DNA from: Apophysomyces variabilis
Taxonomy: Eukaryota > Mucoromycota > Mucoromycetes > Mucorales > Mucoraceae
NCBI GenBank assembly: GCA_002749535.1
Contig: MZZL01000400.1
Span: 124,001-188,000 of the forward strand
Direction of reading: 5' to 3'
DNA length: 64,000 nt
Below the pieces are notes generated by a model that worked only from the letters and a program-made list of their open reading frames with translations, had not been told where the DNA came from and ran no database searches. How positions within the stretch are numbered: the stretch's first letter is position 1; each line of letters begins with the position of its first letter. Made by a program: the position numbers and the translations under genes. This document shows, in pieces, positions 43,769 to 56,794 of this stretch.

Positions 43769-44281
43769 AGCATACGAGACATATCTAAGATATAAACCTG
43801 TCGCATTTTTATTCCGTAGCTATATCGGCTTTTAGCTTTTCATACAAGCAGTACGAAACATTGTTCGCTGCTAATAGGTTCAAGATAGTCCAAGGTCTTT
43901 TAGGGTTTTTTTCCCTGCCAGGGTAGTTTAGTTCAGAAACGCCTGATAATTGTTTGCCTTGCACAGGAATGATAAAAACTGCAACTGATGTATGTAAAAG
44001 ACATAAGCAAGTAAGAATATGGCAGGGCATGCTCACACTCCGGATGCTTTCAGCCCTTTCCAACATGATTAGGGTACCGGATGAATACGCACAGAGATCA
44101 GGTAGTTGTCAAAGTAATTGGTTTGCGCCAAACGGCGAAGTTACATTCGCTTGGGTCCAACCGTAAGTTCGGTATGAAAATCCTGTGAGAAATCAGTCGG
44201 AGTCCATAATCCGTTTAAAGCTGTTTTCTCACGCTCTCGAAAAAAGAGAGATCATCTCTTTCTCCTTTTACTTTTTCAATA
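43769..44281. other. Upstream region of TTC36, weak minus-strand frame
   Basis: A minus-strand frame at 43809-44066 (85 codons; VQGKQLSGVSELNYPGREKN) is open but unsupported. The last ~60 bases before the TTC36 start are pyrimidine-rich (CATCTCTTTCTCCTTTTACT), a common feature of fungal transcription start regions. Confidence 0.3.
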
Positions 44282-45151
44282 ATGCCTGCCTCGGACGACG
44301 CTGTTTTGGAGCTTATTTTTAATCCAGGTAAAGATAGATAAATAGCGTATCATACGGCTTCTTATCGGCCACCACAGAAGCACAAGGTCTCTCTCTGGAT
44401 TCCATCGAAGCAACGTTGGATACAAGCAATGGTAATGATGTGCCTCTTATTTTCCAGTTACCTTGACTTACCCATTTCACAGCCAAGCAATTTGATCCTG
44501 AATTACTCGAAAAGTTACAAAAGTTAGAAAAAGAAGCGATTACTCTTGCAGAAAGCGGCAACACCGATGCTGCTCTCGAAACACTGAACAAATGCATAGA
44601 CATTGAAAAGGACTATGCTTCAGCATACAATAATCGGTAATGTTCTATTTCGCACCGGACGGAAAAGAAAATTAACGAAAACTCTGCATGTTATCTTGTC
44701 ATTTTCAGAGCACAAATCTACCGTATGAGAAAGAACGATGACCTGGCATTGAAAGACCTAGACACTGTTATCAGTCTTGCAGAAGGTCAACCGAAAGTGT
44801 TACGTCAGGTATCCATATCGAACAATGCTCATTTTACCCAATGTATTTCAGTTGGCTTAACAATACTTTTCATAGGCGTATACCCAACGGGCTATTCTTC
44901 GACGACAGCAAGGTGATTTAGCTGGAGCACGCGAAGACTTTGCCATTGGTATGCTATTTGAGAGGTGTTCGGTAGAAAGGAAACGCTAAATTTCTTGTCT
45001 AACAGGAGCTAAATATGGTAATCCTATTGCTCGAAATGTGACCATCCAAGAAAACCCATATGCCAAGATGTGCAATCAGATTATGATGGAAGTCATGAGC
45101 CGTGAGACAATGCGAGGATGTGCATCTTCAACTTCGGAAGAAAAGAAATAG
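44282..45151 (+). CDS. TTC36: Tetratricopeptide repeat protein 36 homologue
   Basis: Six exons (44282-44327, 44378-44431, 44483-44636, 44709-44808, 44876-44948, 45006-45151) give 190 residues, about the size of animal TTC36. All introns are GT-AG and phases agree. N-terminal ASDDAVLELIFNP matches the family start (NDxAVLxxIFNP). TPR helices follow: LEKEAITLAESGNTDAALET, DYASAYNNRAQIYRMRKNDD, and YTQRAILRRQQGDLAGARED. The C-terminal signature ARNVTIQENPYAKMCNQIMM corresponds to the conserved NPYAxLCNxM motif. In animals TTC36 is linked to tyrosine catabolism through HPD; its role in fungi is unknown. The frame is intact and the gene is likely functional. Confidence 0.92.
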
Positions 45152-45842
45152 ATATCCACATCCCATTTTCATTTCCATCTCCATTTTTCCGTTCTCCTTT
45201 CTCTTTTCTAATTGTTCATGGTTCTTTTTCTATCTGACATTTGGCTCTAGTTGGTGGAAATGACAGAACACGTGTGTAAAATATCACACTGCGAAAATCT
45301 CTTGTTTTCCGTGTTGTTCACATATATTATTTCATCACGATCGATAAAACTTACAGCTACCACAACAAATGATAAAAGTTAATGGTCATTGGCATGCAGT
45401 TAGCAACGTCCGTATGATAATTCGCTGATACCGCGAGCATAGTGTATACGAAACGGCAAGAGAGCAAACTTTGACCATAAGCTGAATTCTCTATACGCTG
45501 CTACTATTGATATTATAGCCGAAAAGCCGACTTTTCCATTAGTGAGGATCCTTGTATAAACGGGAAATTGCAAAGGCTAGCATCATGGCTCTACTGAGAG
45601 GCTACCCTTTGAACTAACTACAGTAGGGTTTGCATGTGTTTTCTAGACCAAGCCTTTTGTCTCGGTCGTTTTCTACTGTTTTGGGCATCTGCTTGGAAAG
45701 TCGCTTTGAAGACAGGCTCACTTCTCAAAGTTTTGCGTCACCATAGGAAGAATAATATTGCAGAGACCTCTAAACGTAAAAATTACAGTCGGGTTTATTC
45801 AATAACCGATTATCATTATGATAATTTCACCGTGAAAAGGTT
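45152..45842. other. Spacer between convergent TTC36 and SH3 genes
   Basis: Probable 3' untranslated regions of both genes. It is AT-rich and no gene was recognised. An open plus frame continuing from here into the SH3 gene is an antisense shadow. Confidence 0.4.
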
Positions 45843-48231
45843 TTACAGATGTTTCTTCAATTCGCGAAGTTCGTTCTCCAGACGCAACCGCTCGTTTCTC
45901 TCTTCTTCCAAAAGTAACTCAAATTCCTGTCGTATTTTTTCCGTCTCTTTCCTCACAATGTGCCTAATTTTTGCTTCCAGAGCATCCGGTGGTGGAACCG
46001 AAGGGCGTGGTGGAGGAGCCACCTTTGAAGCTTCCACGGCGGAATCAACAGAAGAAGCGGGAGAAGCAGGCGGTGGAATCGAGGGTCGCGGTGGGGGAAC
46101 CATCTTTGAAGTATCCACGGCTGAATCGCTAGAACGAGCAGAAGAAGCAAGTGGCGGACTTCGTGACGGAATAGGTGGTGCTTGCGTATTCAAAGAAGCT
46201 GAGGGTTGCCGTGAATGCTTCGGTGTCAGTATTGGTTCATTTGACTTGAAGTCCTCTCCAGAAACTCCATCGACCGCTGATTCCTCGTTCCGTGGGGCGG
46301 CTAAAGGTGGAGGTCGTGGCATAGCCCGTTTGGGTATGGGAGGAGACAACGGCGGGTCCGCGACACTCTTTCGTTCGGGAGCCACAGGAGTGTCACTCTC
46401 AGCAGAAGCCCTAGCCAATGGCTGCGATACTGATGGGCCAGATGCTATAACAATAAAAAGTCTCAACTTACTTTCCAATGATAGAGTAAGCTATTTTACT
46501 TACGTCCAGCAAAGGGTTTAACCTAGAATAATACCTTAATATCTTACCCATTTTCGCTCTTATTGCCATACGAGCACTTACTTTGGGAGGTTTAGCCAAA
46601 GGTATCATCGGTTTATGAGGATCCACATTTTTGGAGCTTCCTGCATCACAATTGACGCTGTTTGTAGAAACGGTGGAAGCAGGAGCAGGGACCGGTCTTG
46701 AAGGCCGGAGGGGATGTTCCGAATGATCTAGCTGACCAGTGACAGGTGGCAAATCTGGTGACACCACAGGAACCGCATGAACTGAAGGAACACGTGGCTT
46801 ATGTCGTCTCGTTTCCGGCGAAACGGTAGTCCGTGAAGCTAGAGGTGGGGAAGTCACCGGGCGGGGCGGTGTAGGGGGACCATTCAATGGGGCTGGTTCG
46901 CTAGCAGCAGACGTTCGGTTTGTCAATAACGAAGAAGGGCGAGTCGCAACGGGAACAGGCGGTGGACGTGCAAGAGTCGGTGAAACTAACGGCTCGTTTC
47001 CCGAAGCTGGAGTCTCAGTCTTAACGGTAGGCGGTCTTGCTCGTGGTGGACGAGCAGGAGGCTGCTGTTCGTCCAAAACTTGGACAAAGTTTGACGGAAA
47101 CAATCCCACATCTCCTTTTTCATTCACGCCCTGCCACCATCCTTGATCATCCAGTCTGTCACTAATCGTCACATATTCTCCTCTCATTAACCTGATCTCA
47201 TCTACTAAGAGTAAACTGCCTGATTTCTACTTTCCTTAAAGCATACCTTCTTTTACAGGTTCGTAGTCGTGAAGAACAAGTGCTTTTCCTACGCCTGATT
47301 ATAGTCAGACGTAAAATAAGCAAGTAAACTTATTCATACCTTCGTTAACATATTTGTCTCTCTTCTCGTTCGTTTGAGTACTGGCCATCGGCTGATCTCT
47401 TGTTAGACACGTCGGGACAAGCGAGTGGTTCCCATCTTACCGTATGATCTTCTGCTCGCTTTTCACCCTCAGCAATTGATGTTCTCCGAACAGTCTTTTT
47501 TCTTAATGGAAAACCGCCTGCTAAAATACTTCCAATACCACCCTGTTTCACGCCGTATGCTGCCAGTTTAAACCCATCTAAACCATGAATCCTACTTAAT
47601 AATCATATAGACAAGGCATATCCTGCATTACGTCTTGATCTTGGATCAACTTCCTCTGCAGCGGATCCGGATTCCTCATTGGCCGCGATTATTTTCACAT
47701 ACTAAAGGAAACACAATCGGTAAAAAAAGACTCACTTTTGCTGCATGCTTTACCTCGGTAGGAAATACGCCTATCTTCCCATTTAAATCACCTTTCCATT
47801 TATTGTCTCCGATTGACTGATCCAAGATGGTTACGATGTTATCCTTTCGCAATGATAGCTCTTCGGACGTCTGTGCTTCGTAATCGTCGAGGACCCTGGC
47901 AAGAATGGGGCTACCTATGCCGCTATGAGCACTCTGCTACCAATTGTAATAATACCCTACCAACCTGTTTCTACGGCAGCGTTGGGTGCCTCCAAAGGGG
48001 CAGCAGCGCCTAGTGGTTCAAGGAACTACAAAAGCGTAAGGTGCATTCCTTATCCTTTTCAGACTTGACTGATTACATTGCTTGGAACCATGCCGCTTTC
48101 AAGAGTCTCTTGTTTTTCAGCCAACCACCAGTCAGGATTTTCCAAGTTCTGCACACGAACTATATCTCCATTCTTCAAAGTCAATTCGTCTTCTTGCTGC
48201 GCTTGATAATCATGATGTGCTCGATACAAAT
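45843..48231 (-). CDS. Multi-SH3 adaptor protein with coiled-coil C-terminus (CD2AP/CIN85-like)
   Basis: A minus-strand gene with several short introns; the first exon is uncertain. Three SH3 domains can be read: YRAHHDYQAQQEDELTLKNG with NPDWWLAEKQ and GMVPSNVISQ (about 48231-48065), RVLDDYEAQTSEELSLRKDN with KWKGDLNGKIGVFPTEV (about 47900-47750), and HDYEPVKEG then LRLMRGEYVTISDRLDDQGW with GLFPSNFVQVL (about 47260-47080). Between the second and third is a KLAAYGVKQGGIGSILAGG segment. The C-terminal half is Pro-rich with many PPxRP-type SH3 ligands and ends in a coiled coil (IRHIVRKETEKIRQEFELLL through LRLENELRELKKHL). SH3 x3, Pro-rich and coiled coil is the CD2AP/SH3KBP1 layout, so a role in endocytosis or actin patches is inferred. 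The final exon begins near 46450. Confidence 0.75.
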
Positions 48232-49899
48232 CTGCAAACGCGATAATGAGAACATAGTAAACAGAATACTAATGTCACTTGCCACTCATGATTCTGTTGT
48301 TAAAAAAGGACAAGGAAAAAAGAAAAAAAAAGACCTTAGGCGGTCAGCTTCGCACTGTACCGGCCAAATTAGCAGCAATTTGCCCGAGGTACTCATCGTG
48401 CCATGTGCCACACCCTGAAGTCACAAACCCTGAAGTGGAGGTAAAAGCTCGATGGCAGAGTTTTGTAACAGAAGCCAGGAGACGCTCACTGCTCAATTAC
48501 ACGAACAAACAAGACCATTGAGAACTTGTTAAAGCAGCCAGAAAGGCCAGCATTGAACCTATCCATGGCAATCGGGGAGCAGCTGGTGTGAGCGATTCCG
48601 GGAAAAAGAATGGGCCGTGCTCCCATGAGCCAATCCAGCTGTCCCCATTATGGTGTCTTTCAGTTGCAATTGATATCTTTGCTACACAAACAGGGTTGTT
48701 GTGATACATGAGCCCGATTCGCGTTCTGAATGTGATAGACAATATGTAGGGAAAAGATCATAAACAAGAAAGGGCTATTCAATATATCATAACCGAACAG
48801 AGCATTACGTTGGCCTATACAGTTACTATTGCCCAGTAAGTATGTAAAGCAAAGAGACAGTCTTCCCTTTGATTACTGTGTATCGTCTTGTATCATCATT
48901 ATTAGATAAACGAAGATCGAAATATGATCACAAGAAAGCTCGTCTTCACAATGGGACGATAGACAAAGACTCATAGCCAAGATGTCGTTTTGACGCAAAA
49001 GTTTGTATGTTTTTATATGCAATATGCAGCTCACGATCGATATAACTCTTTTACCTTTTAAATTGCATTGTCTCTAAGAACTCCCAGCATTGGACTCTGG
49101 CAAACCCAAAATTCCTCGAATGTTGTTTTCACTCCTGAAGCTCGGAAGGCTGTTTTTGTAGGGGAGATTTTTGACAGCTAAAAATGGACTTAACTGTCTT
49201 TAGCCAAGTTTTTCGCTAAAAAGGCGCTTATGCATGAAAACTTGTCCGTTCGTTTCTTTTTGACAGTGTCAGTTCTATTGGAAAAGGCAGTTTAGGACAG
49301 GACTGTGTGTAACTATTCGAGGATCAATCATCAATTAGAAGAGAATATAATCGATTTGTCTTTACTGACAAAGTTGCTTTTTTTCCCTTCTTTTTCAGGA
49401 GACAAACCTAAAATGTTCGATTGCGCTTCTTGGAAGTTTTTACTGCGCTAACAGAAATTAGTTGGAGCATCGTTATATGCACCAAATGGAGAGTCCGATA
49501 CATGAAGTCCTGCCATTTCTCTTTTACCCCTTTGAACAAAGGCATTTCTTGGTTTCGATTGATACGTCAGCCAGAGGAAACCTTATGTTATATTATCCAT
49601 TTTCCATACAATGATCTATGCACAATGGAAACTGTTCTGCATGCAACTTGCCCTTTTCCCGAGCCCCTATCGGTTGAAGTCTGATTTCCCCGCATGTGGT
49701 TGCGGGGGAATCATTGTGACAAGTGAGCACCGACAAACGGTTTAGGCTGTTTCAGGACAAAGATGAAAAAAAAAAGATTACATATATTATGTATTTACAA
49801 CATCAAGAAAAGGTTAAAAAGAAGAAATGAATAATGTAAAAAATGTGGCAGGATCACAGATTATCTATGAAGCGGGGTATGGAAATGCGACGGAGATGA
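48232..49899. other. Intergenic between two minus-strand genes
   Basis: This should hold the first exon and promoter of the SH3 gene and the 3' flank of the coiled-coil gene. Small plus frames (for example 49421-49684) show no protein features. An A-run at 49768-49778 is the only simple repeat. Confidence 0.35.
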
Positions 49900-51582
49900 T
49901 TACTGCAGTTTTAGCTTAAGCTGGACGCCTCTTGCGGCACCAGACCACAGGAAACTTGACACTAAAGCTGCCAATGTTATTGGAACCGTCCAGTCATCCG
50001 TGACACCAAATTGGGATGCAAGTCCGAGTAGGAGAGTCATTACCGTAAATGGTGCAAATGGATCTTTGGATTTTGAATAAGTATCGGAGGGATTGCCACT
50101 GCTATCAAGCTGTTCGGGGAAAGCACCAGGTATTTTTCCGCGTGATGATAACCGGCAGGTTGATTCTTGGTCTAACATCATTTTGGCTATCATGGGTTTA
50201 ACTGTGTCCTGTGGGCTTAGCGATCGGGGAGGTGTTGTCATTCTGGTATCTTTATCTGAATCTTCATCAAGCGAAGCATCATCGTCCGATCCATCGACTT
50301 CGTCCGCTAGTCTTCCAAGGTCACCGCGCAACATTTGTTCTAGCATTTCCGTGTCTTTGATGGCTAAAGATCGGCGTTTCGTTTCCATTAGAAGCTGTGA
50401 TTGTTGCCTCGGATTTCGGACGCGTTCCTCCGTTATTTTCGATGTCGGCGTTATTGCTTTTGCATTGCGGTCATTAAGCTCCTAGAAAACAGCCGAATAA
50501 TTAGTATAGAAATTTGCATGTATTGTTATCGTTACCTTTTGTAGTCTTGCCAATTGGTCTTCAAGTATTAAAAAGTCTTGCTCCAGTTGTGATACAATCT
50601 CGTCCTTGATATGTAATTCTCTTTTTAATGTCTCGATGTCATTATCTTTGTAAGACTGTTGGCGCATCATCTGCTCCTTCTCTGCGTCTAGCTCCTCAAT
50701 GACCTGTTCGAGCCGCATAACTTTATTTTCCAATTCGATTGCATAAGATCCCTGGGAAATTGAAGAATGGATGACTGGGCGACAGACGTGTTGCGCCTGC
50801 ATCTCTTCATCGTCATTCTCAGGGGGTAAGGTCATGACCATACTCGATTGCTCTATTGGCTTCAGTGTAAAGCAGCACGTTTCCTCGCATGTCGGTTCGC
50901 CGTTTATCTGCATTACAGTAAAATATTCAGCACTCCATCGTCATCCTTGAATAGGCACCATTGCCGTTTCGTTTTTTACCTGGCGCTGAAGAAGATTAAT
51001 CATTTGTACCAGAAATTCATATTCTGGTCCGACATTTTTCATTCGGATGATCTGCTCTTGTTGGAACTTATTGAACTGGTCGACTTTCTCATCCAATTCC
51101 TGCTGCAATAATCGCGTCGCCCGTTGCAATTGTACGTTAACCAGTGTTAGTTGTCGTATCTGTTCTTCCAATGGCTGTGTTTTTTGCTCGATGAGATTGT
51201 CCGTATCCACTTTAAGCAATCTATTTGTTCTCTGTAGCTTGACATTTTGAAGAGTTAAAGCCTCTATCTGTGCTTCCAGTTGTCGAGTGCGTGTGCTAGA
51301 GTTGCCCTCTTGAATCTCTCTCTTCCCAGTTGTAGTTCCGACACGACCTTTTATTTCCTGTTGCGAGTAAGAAAGACAAGATCAAAAAAGTTGCTGATCT
51401 GATGAGTGTACCTGGTCTCCATTATGGGGTATTGAATAATTCATAAGGTTCGAATTGACACTGAATCGCGGAGCCGAGTTAGCGGCTGAGGACGAGGGTC
51501 TCGATACAGGAGATGAGGTGGCTGATCGCGGAGGCAGATGCTGGAAGTCTGAAGTATTGGTAGGGGAAGGAATGTCTCGCAT
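49900..51582 (-). CDS. Coiled-coil protein with C-terminal membrane anchor
   Basis: Start at 51582 (MRDIPSPTNTSDFQHLPPRS), Ser/Pro-rich leader, then introns joining long coiled-coil exons: LEAQIEALTLQNVKLQRTNR, TLVNVQLQRATRLLQQELDE, then VMRLEQVIEELDAEKEQMMR and RELHIKDEIVSQLEQDFLIL. An acidic segment (DEVDGSDDDASLDEDSDKDT) follows, and the C-terminus has two hydrophobic stretches: FAPFTVMTLLLGLASQFG and WTVPITLAALVSSFLWSGA, ending GVQLKLKLQ. Extended coiled coils plus a C-terminal anchor suggest a tethering or organelle-linked scaffold. I do not recognise a named family. Intron borders include 50482-50538 (near ELNDRN / LARLQK) and around 50915-50985. The frame is intact. Confidence 0.75.
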
Positions 51583-53241
51583 GGTGTGGATGAAAGGAAG
51601 AGGAAACGGAAAGAAGTAATGCACGAGCTAAGGTAACACATGTTTATTGCAAGTGTTACTCAAACCGGGTCCCGGAACCACTCATTTGGCCTCGATCAGA
51701 CTGTTTCCCATCGCTGATAACAGTGCTTCTTCTTAGTACGCTTGAGCGCACGTCAATAACCCCTTTCCTCCAGCCCAAATATCCATGGACATGAGATCAG
51801 TGGTCATAGAAATATCTTGCCACAACAGTGAGTTGGCCCTCCTCACTGTGCTGCCATTATGTAGGCCACAGGTGAAAAAGCTTCTAGTCTAGAGTGGACC
51901 ATCCTACCTTCACTCTTTGTTGTCGACAGGGCAGGATAAGGCTTCCTTCACTGAATCTCCCACAGAGGCTTAAAGTCCTTGCTCATTGCAGATACTGAAC
52001 TTGGAACGCATTTCACACGCAATATCAGAGCATATAACAATGTTTTCGCCTATTGATCGTTTCATTAAGTAATCTCACACAAGCACAGATGTTAAACGAT
52101 AATATCTGCTGTAGCTAATATTGCTTTTCTCTCACATTCATGTCGCTTGTTCTTCAATGGAGGTGGTCGTCGAAAAAAAAGAAGTCATAGCTATGTCGTC
52201 GCTTGTAAAGAGTGTGGAGAGTTTCCTTTTCTTCTTTTCCTCAGGTTAAGTACTCCCATCCCATTAATATAGATTAACTCCGTGTCACATAGTTGTACTG
52301 CCGGTAATGTTTGGAGGAAGTCCTTTTCCTTCTTTGGACTACTACTCTCTTTGTGTTTCCCTCAGCGGCAGTCCCGTTAAACACCAACGTCTCCGAAATT
52401 AATGCATCCATGCTAGATAGGGTATGAGGTCTGTATGTATTTGTTTGAGATCTCGTTTCAGGATCTTATACGGACGATGTGATCGTTTTGCAACAGAGCC
52501 CCATATTGGCTTTCTGATCTCCATGTATTGCTTTCTCTTTGATGGAATCATGTTTATGCCTATACATTCCCTCCCGATTGTAGGTGATATTCATAGCATA
52601 AGGTATCTATTGATTGCCTCCATTCCTCTCTGCTCCAAGGTCCGTACTTAAACCTATAAATATCAGCATTCTGTTATTGTGATTGTTACTGACTATGTCA
52701 CGTTCCTTAAGTTGACCAGCACTATTCCCTAATCGACATGTCGACAATATCTTAGGCGGGTTTATGATGTCTGTAAGCGAGCAAAGATAGTATAGCAAGC
52801 AGACCAGTTAATTGGCCGGGATCATTTTCCTTTTTATCATCCAGCTCTTCGGCCGTCGCTCACTTAAAGATCTGCTAGCATGGCCGTTTACTTGTTATAC
52901 ACTGCCAACGAAGAGAAACGATCGGTCGCTCCGAGTTGACAAACGAAGGGACTGTAACTGGAGATCGAATGGTGATTTGGATAGATACAACGGATCAGTG
53001 GTCATTAATTTAGTAAAAGATAATACTTCTTTCTGTAAGGCTGAGGGTACGTTCAAACGTGTTGAGCCTTAAAGGTATCGGATTTCTTTCACAGCCAGAC
53101 CGGTCGAGGATCACAAAATGTTCGAACTATTACGTATTCTCCATGTGAAATCTAGATTATAAGTAGCATCTGCTACTCTTTAATTAAGTTTATTTTGTAC
53201 AAGCTACATAATTACAAAGAAAGGGGGGAAAGGGGAGATAT
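51583..53241. other. Intergenic, no confirmed gene
   Basis: Promoter side of the coiled-coil gene and 3' flank of the transporter. Around 52330-52640 the minus strand has medium open frames (DPETRSQTNTYRPHTLSSMD and DALISETLVFNG types) that might be a decayed retroelement, but no motif supports it. Confidence 0.35.
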
Positions 53242-55187
53242 CTAATGTTTCGATTGATGAACTTCGTATTCGATTTCTTTGATGGAGCCGGCTTTTTCGC
53301 TATGATGCACGACAACATTTGATAGTGGTTCGTTCTGTTGCAAACTTGTAACCGACTGTCTCTCTTCATCATCTTCGCCGGTAAGTGCTCGGCGTCGTCT
53401 CTCTTCCTCTTCTTCACGCCAGATTTCTCCTCGGAAGGAGCCTTCAATTCGAGACATGACGCAGCACCCCAAGCAATTTCCAAAGACATTAATGGATGTA
53501 CGGGCCATGTCCATGATAGCATCCACGCCCTATGATTCAGTCATGGTTAGAAAAATCAGACTTTAAAATCTATCTTTGTCCTACCATAATGGCTAAAACA
53601 GCTTCAATAGGCAATCCATACTAAACCAAACAAGGAATTAGGACTTTCGGTTTCATATGCATTTAATATCCTACCTGTTGAACGGTACCAGCCAGCACAA
53701 CAAGAGATGCACGAGGAATAGCTGCAACACCTTTAGATGACAACATCAGTGTGCCCATAATAGACATTTGGGTGGCGATTGGGAGATTCATGCCTCCAGC
53801 TTGGGCTGCAAAAATACTTGCGAGAGAAAGATAAAGGGTCGTTCCATCCAGATTAAACGAATATCCACTGAAGGAAACAAGTAAAAATTAGTTTGTTAAG
53901 GAAAAAAGATGTCTTTTGTCAATCATACCAGGGAATGACAAAGGCGGTAAGAGCATTTGGGCAACCGAATGCTCGCATGTTTTCGAAGGCCTTTGGCAAA
54001 GCTGACTCGCTAGAGGCTGAGCTGAAAGCGATAAGCCAAGGTTGTCCAATAGCACGGAAGAAACCCAAAACGGGGATTCGCATTACAAGCATGATGGGTA
54101 TCAAGATCACGATGACGAAAATGATAAGGGAGGCATACAAGGCTCCGATCAATTTTCCCAAGTTTGCTAGCACTTCAATTCCGTTCTTGCCTACAGTGGC
54201 TGCCAGAGCGGCACCAATACCGATAGGTGCATCTACGAAAACGGTTAATATATCAACGAAAGAAAGGCTAGTTAAATCAACTTACAGTTCATAACAAGTC
54301 CAACAAATTTAAACATAATCTGTGATAGTATGATTAAATTCACTTAATGAGTACATCCTACTACGTATCTGACACATACCAAGGACAAGGATTCATTGAA
54401 TTCCAGCATGACCTTCTTCGATTTCTTGTCACTGAGCATGATAGCGCATGCAAACATTGCAGCACAGAATACAATAGCTAAGATTTGATTCTCGTAAATT
54501 GCGCGAACAAAATTCTTGGGGATGATCAAAAACATTTCATGATGCCATGAAATTTCTTTGCCAGCTTCTAACATGCCGTCAATGGCGCTGGTGTCGCCAG
54601 GTTTCAATGTGACTCCCACTCCCGGTTTGATCAAGTTAGCCATGATCAGACCAACAGCAAGTGCAAACGTAGTGACAATTTCAAAATACTAACATAATAG
54701 TCAATATCTCACACGGACCATTACGTGTTGATCTTTTAATACATACGATGATAGTTTTGATGGCTAGCTTTCCGACTTTGCCAACATCATCACCATGACC
54801 TATTACAGGTTTAGCAAACAAGGAACACTGAGTTGAACTTGATATATTACCTGCAATGCCTACTACTAATGTGGAGAAAATCAAAGGCGCCTCTAAGATA
54901 GTGATCATTCGAATAAATGCTTCTCCTAGAGGTGCGATTTCTTGCCCTGCCGCCGGGGCAAACTTTCCGATCAGGATACCGACGACCATACCAGTAATGA
55001 TCCAGAAAGTTAAGTTTGTTCTGCGCGCTAGGAATCTCCAAACATAGATGAATGGCTTCCAGAAAAGATTCCAAACGAAGTTGGCACTACGGCCTATGCT
55101 TTGGACCCATGCGGGGTAGTTTGCTTCTTTTGTTTCAGCAATAACCGCCGCCTGCGGCGAAGAGTTTTTGAAAGAAAAAAGAGGCAT
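53242..55187 (-). CDS. SLC1/DAACS-family dicarboxylate or acidic amino acid symporter
   Basis: A minus-strand gene with short introns; start chosen at 55187 (MPLFSFKNSSPQAA). It has many membrane segments: FWIITGMVVGILIGKFAP, MITILEAPLIFSTLVVGIAG, FEIVTTFALAVGLIMANLI, QILAIVFCAAMFACAIML, APIGIGAALAATVGKNG, and SLIIFVIVILIPIMLVM. Family signatures are clear: the serine-rich re-entrant loop AFSSASSESALPKA and the substrate/ion site GYSFNLDGTTLYLSLA, then the second hairpin (MSIMGTLMLSSKGVAAIP) and MGVDAIMDMARTSINVFGN, with the conserved D...R/T residues. The N-terminal ~40 residues and the C-terminal ~70 (IWREEEEERRRRALTGEDDE) are cytoplasmic. The family couples uptake of glutamate, aspartate or C4-dicarboxylates to Na+ or H+; the exact substrate cannot be told here. 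The frame is intact. Confidence 0.9.
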
Positions 55188-56794
55188 AAGAAACAAAAGA
55201 GATTATACCAGAACAAAATCTTTGATGGAATTTGTTCACGATTTATATTTTTTTTTTGTTTTCAAAATTGGTCCCATTGTTACGCCACCCTTCCCTTTTT
55301 TTTTTCCCAGGACTAGAGGACCCGCCATTACTTTATTTAGCAGTACACGATTCTGTGCGGGTCCAATACAATGTTGAAATCGTATTGGTAGCACCATAGA
55401 ATTTGGTAAAAATTCACCCCTGTTTTCTTTGTGTAACTTTGATCCACAATTCGCAAGCTTATCTTTGCAAAAATGGAGATTGAGTTGTCCCTTATCAGGA
55501 AAAATCGACAAAACCAATGAATGCATCTCGGACTTTCTCCGGAAAAAAAAATGTTGTCTCGCAGTCATTAGATCCGCAAAGAAAGCTGTATCACAAAAGA
55601 AAAGAAAGGGAAACACGAAAAGTAAAGTAAAGAAAAGCCATGTGCCCGTCCATATCTTACACGCCACTGAAAAGTTTGTTCCTCGGGGTAAAACTAGACT
55701 AAGCAAAAAAAAAGGATATACCATCTATAAACGAATGACAATTTTAGGTTCTTGTGACCAACAAAACCTGAAAACTCTCACCAAACATGGGTCCTATTTA
55801 GATATAAGGTCATAAAGACAAAAACAACATGATACTGTAAAAGGTTACAGCTTAGCTTAATTCATGTTGGACGATCGAGCCAACACATCCATCATTCCTC
55901 TTTCTTCTTTGATCTGCAGAGTCTCTGTGTAGTAGGAGACTTTGCACCTCTTTTTTTCCCCAAGGTTGTTGACTAAGAAAAATTGAATCTTACTCAGCGA
56001 CCTTGCTTATTCTTTGTACGATTAACTACATCAGTTTTGCGTGTCAAAAGGCTGCCTCTCTCTAGATTGATATATTTTATTGGAAGAAAATAAGATTCCT
56101 CTATTTCATCGTATGTTGTATAATATTCTTTCTTCCTTTTCTAAATAGATTGCTTTTCCAAAAACATGTCTTTTTACCCATTAACCCGCTCTATATGTGG
56201 GTATAAAGTGCATATGTTTCAGTGATACAAGAGTGAAAGCCACACTAGATATACCTGCCTCTAATGGGCAAGGACCCTCTTCTGGTTTCGATTCCCACAG
56301 GAACTGAGTCAGGGTGAACTTGCCTTGCCACGCACAAATTTCTCACATGACCAGTATCGAGAATACAGAACCGCATCCGTGATGTACGTCATAGGATCAG
56401 ATATCATTATAAGAATTTTGTTCTACTATGTGCAGCCATTCATCAACAGCAGGGTCTTCCCTTGAAGATCGACCAAATCTGAATGTTATTGGCGACCCAC
56501 CTAGACAAGTGATTTTGTAATTTGGTTTGGTTTCAACAACTTAGAAGGCACAAGGTTGGTTTTCATACATGCGTTTCGTTGTTTCAACAATGTACTAGAC
56601 TTTTTCAGAACAAAATAATAAATGAAAGAGGAGTCAACGCATTAGCAGTACTGAAGCTTAAAATCAATGGATAATGAATGACCAGCATAACGTCAACTCG
56701 TTGCCACACTCGGTACGGCAAAGTCCTTTATATCCCTTAAAACATTAAGATTATTTGCAGTAGCGATCAGCGACATACATGCGTTTGTATCCCT
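55188..56794. other. Upstream of transporter gene; no gene seen
   Basis: The 5' flank of the transporter has long T- and A-runs (near 55251 and 55297). The plus frame 55429-55815 (QKKRKGNTKSKVKKSH) is lysine-rich because of A-rich sequence and looks spurious. Confidence 0.35.

Noticed and set aside
45634..46521. 295-codon plus-strand open frame rich in Gly and Glu
   Set aside because: It is the antisense shadow of the Pro-rich C-terminal half of the SH3 adaptor gene. The minus-strand frame has a coiled coil, splice sites and SH3 context.
49421..49684. 87-codon plus frame between the two coiled-coil/SH3 genes
   Set aside because: There are no domain, signal, membrane or splice features. The length is within chance expectation.
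55429..55815. Lys-rich plus frame as a nuclear protein
   Set aside because: The composition follows from A-rich DNA in a promoter region. It has no conserved motif, splice signals or partner exon.
56215..56330. Possible tRNA, from a GGTTTCGATTCCCAC B-box-like string near 56287
   Set aside because: The B box has an extra base, the T stem cannot pair, and no acceptor or anticodon stem can be drawn. At most it is a decayed tRNA-like trace.
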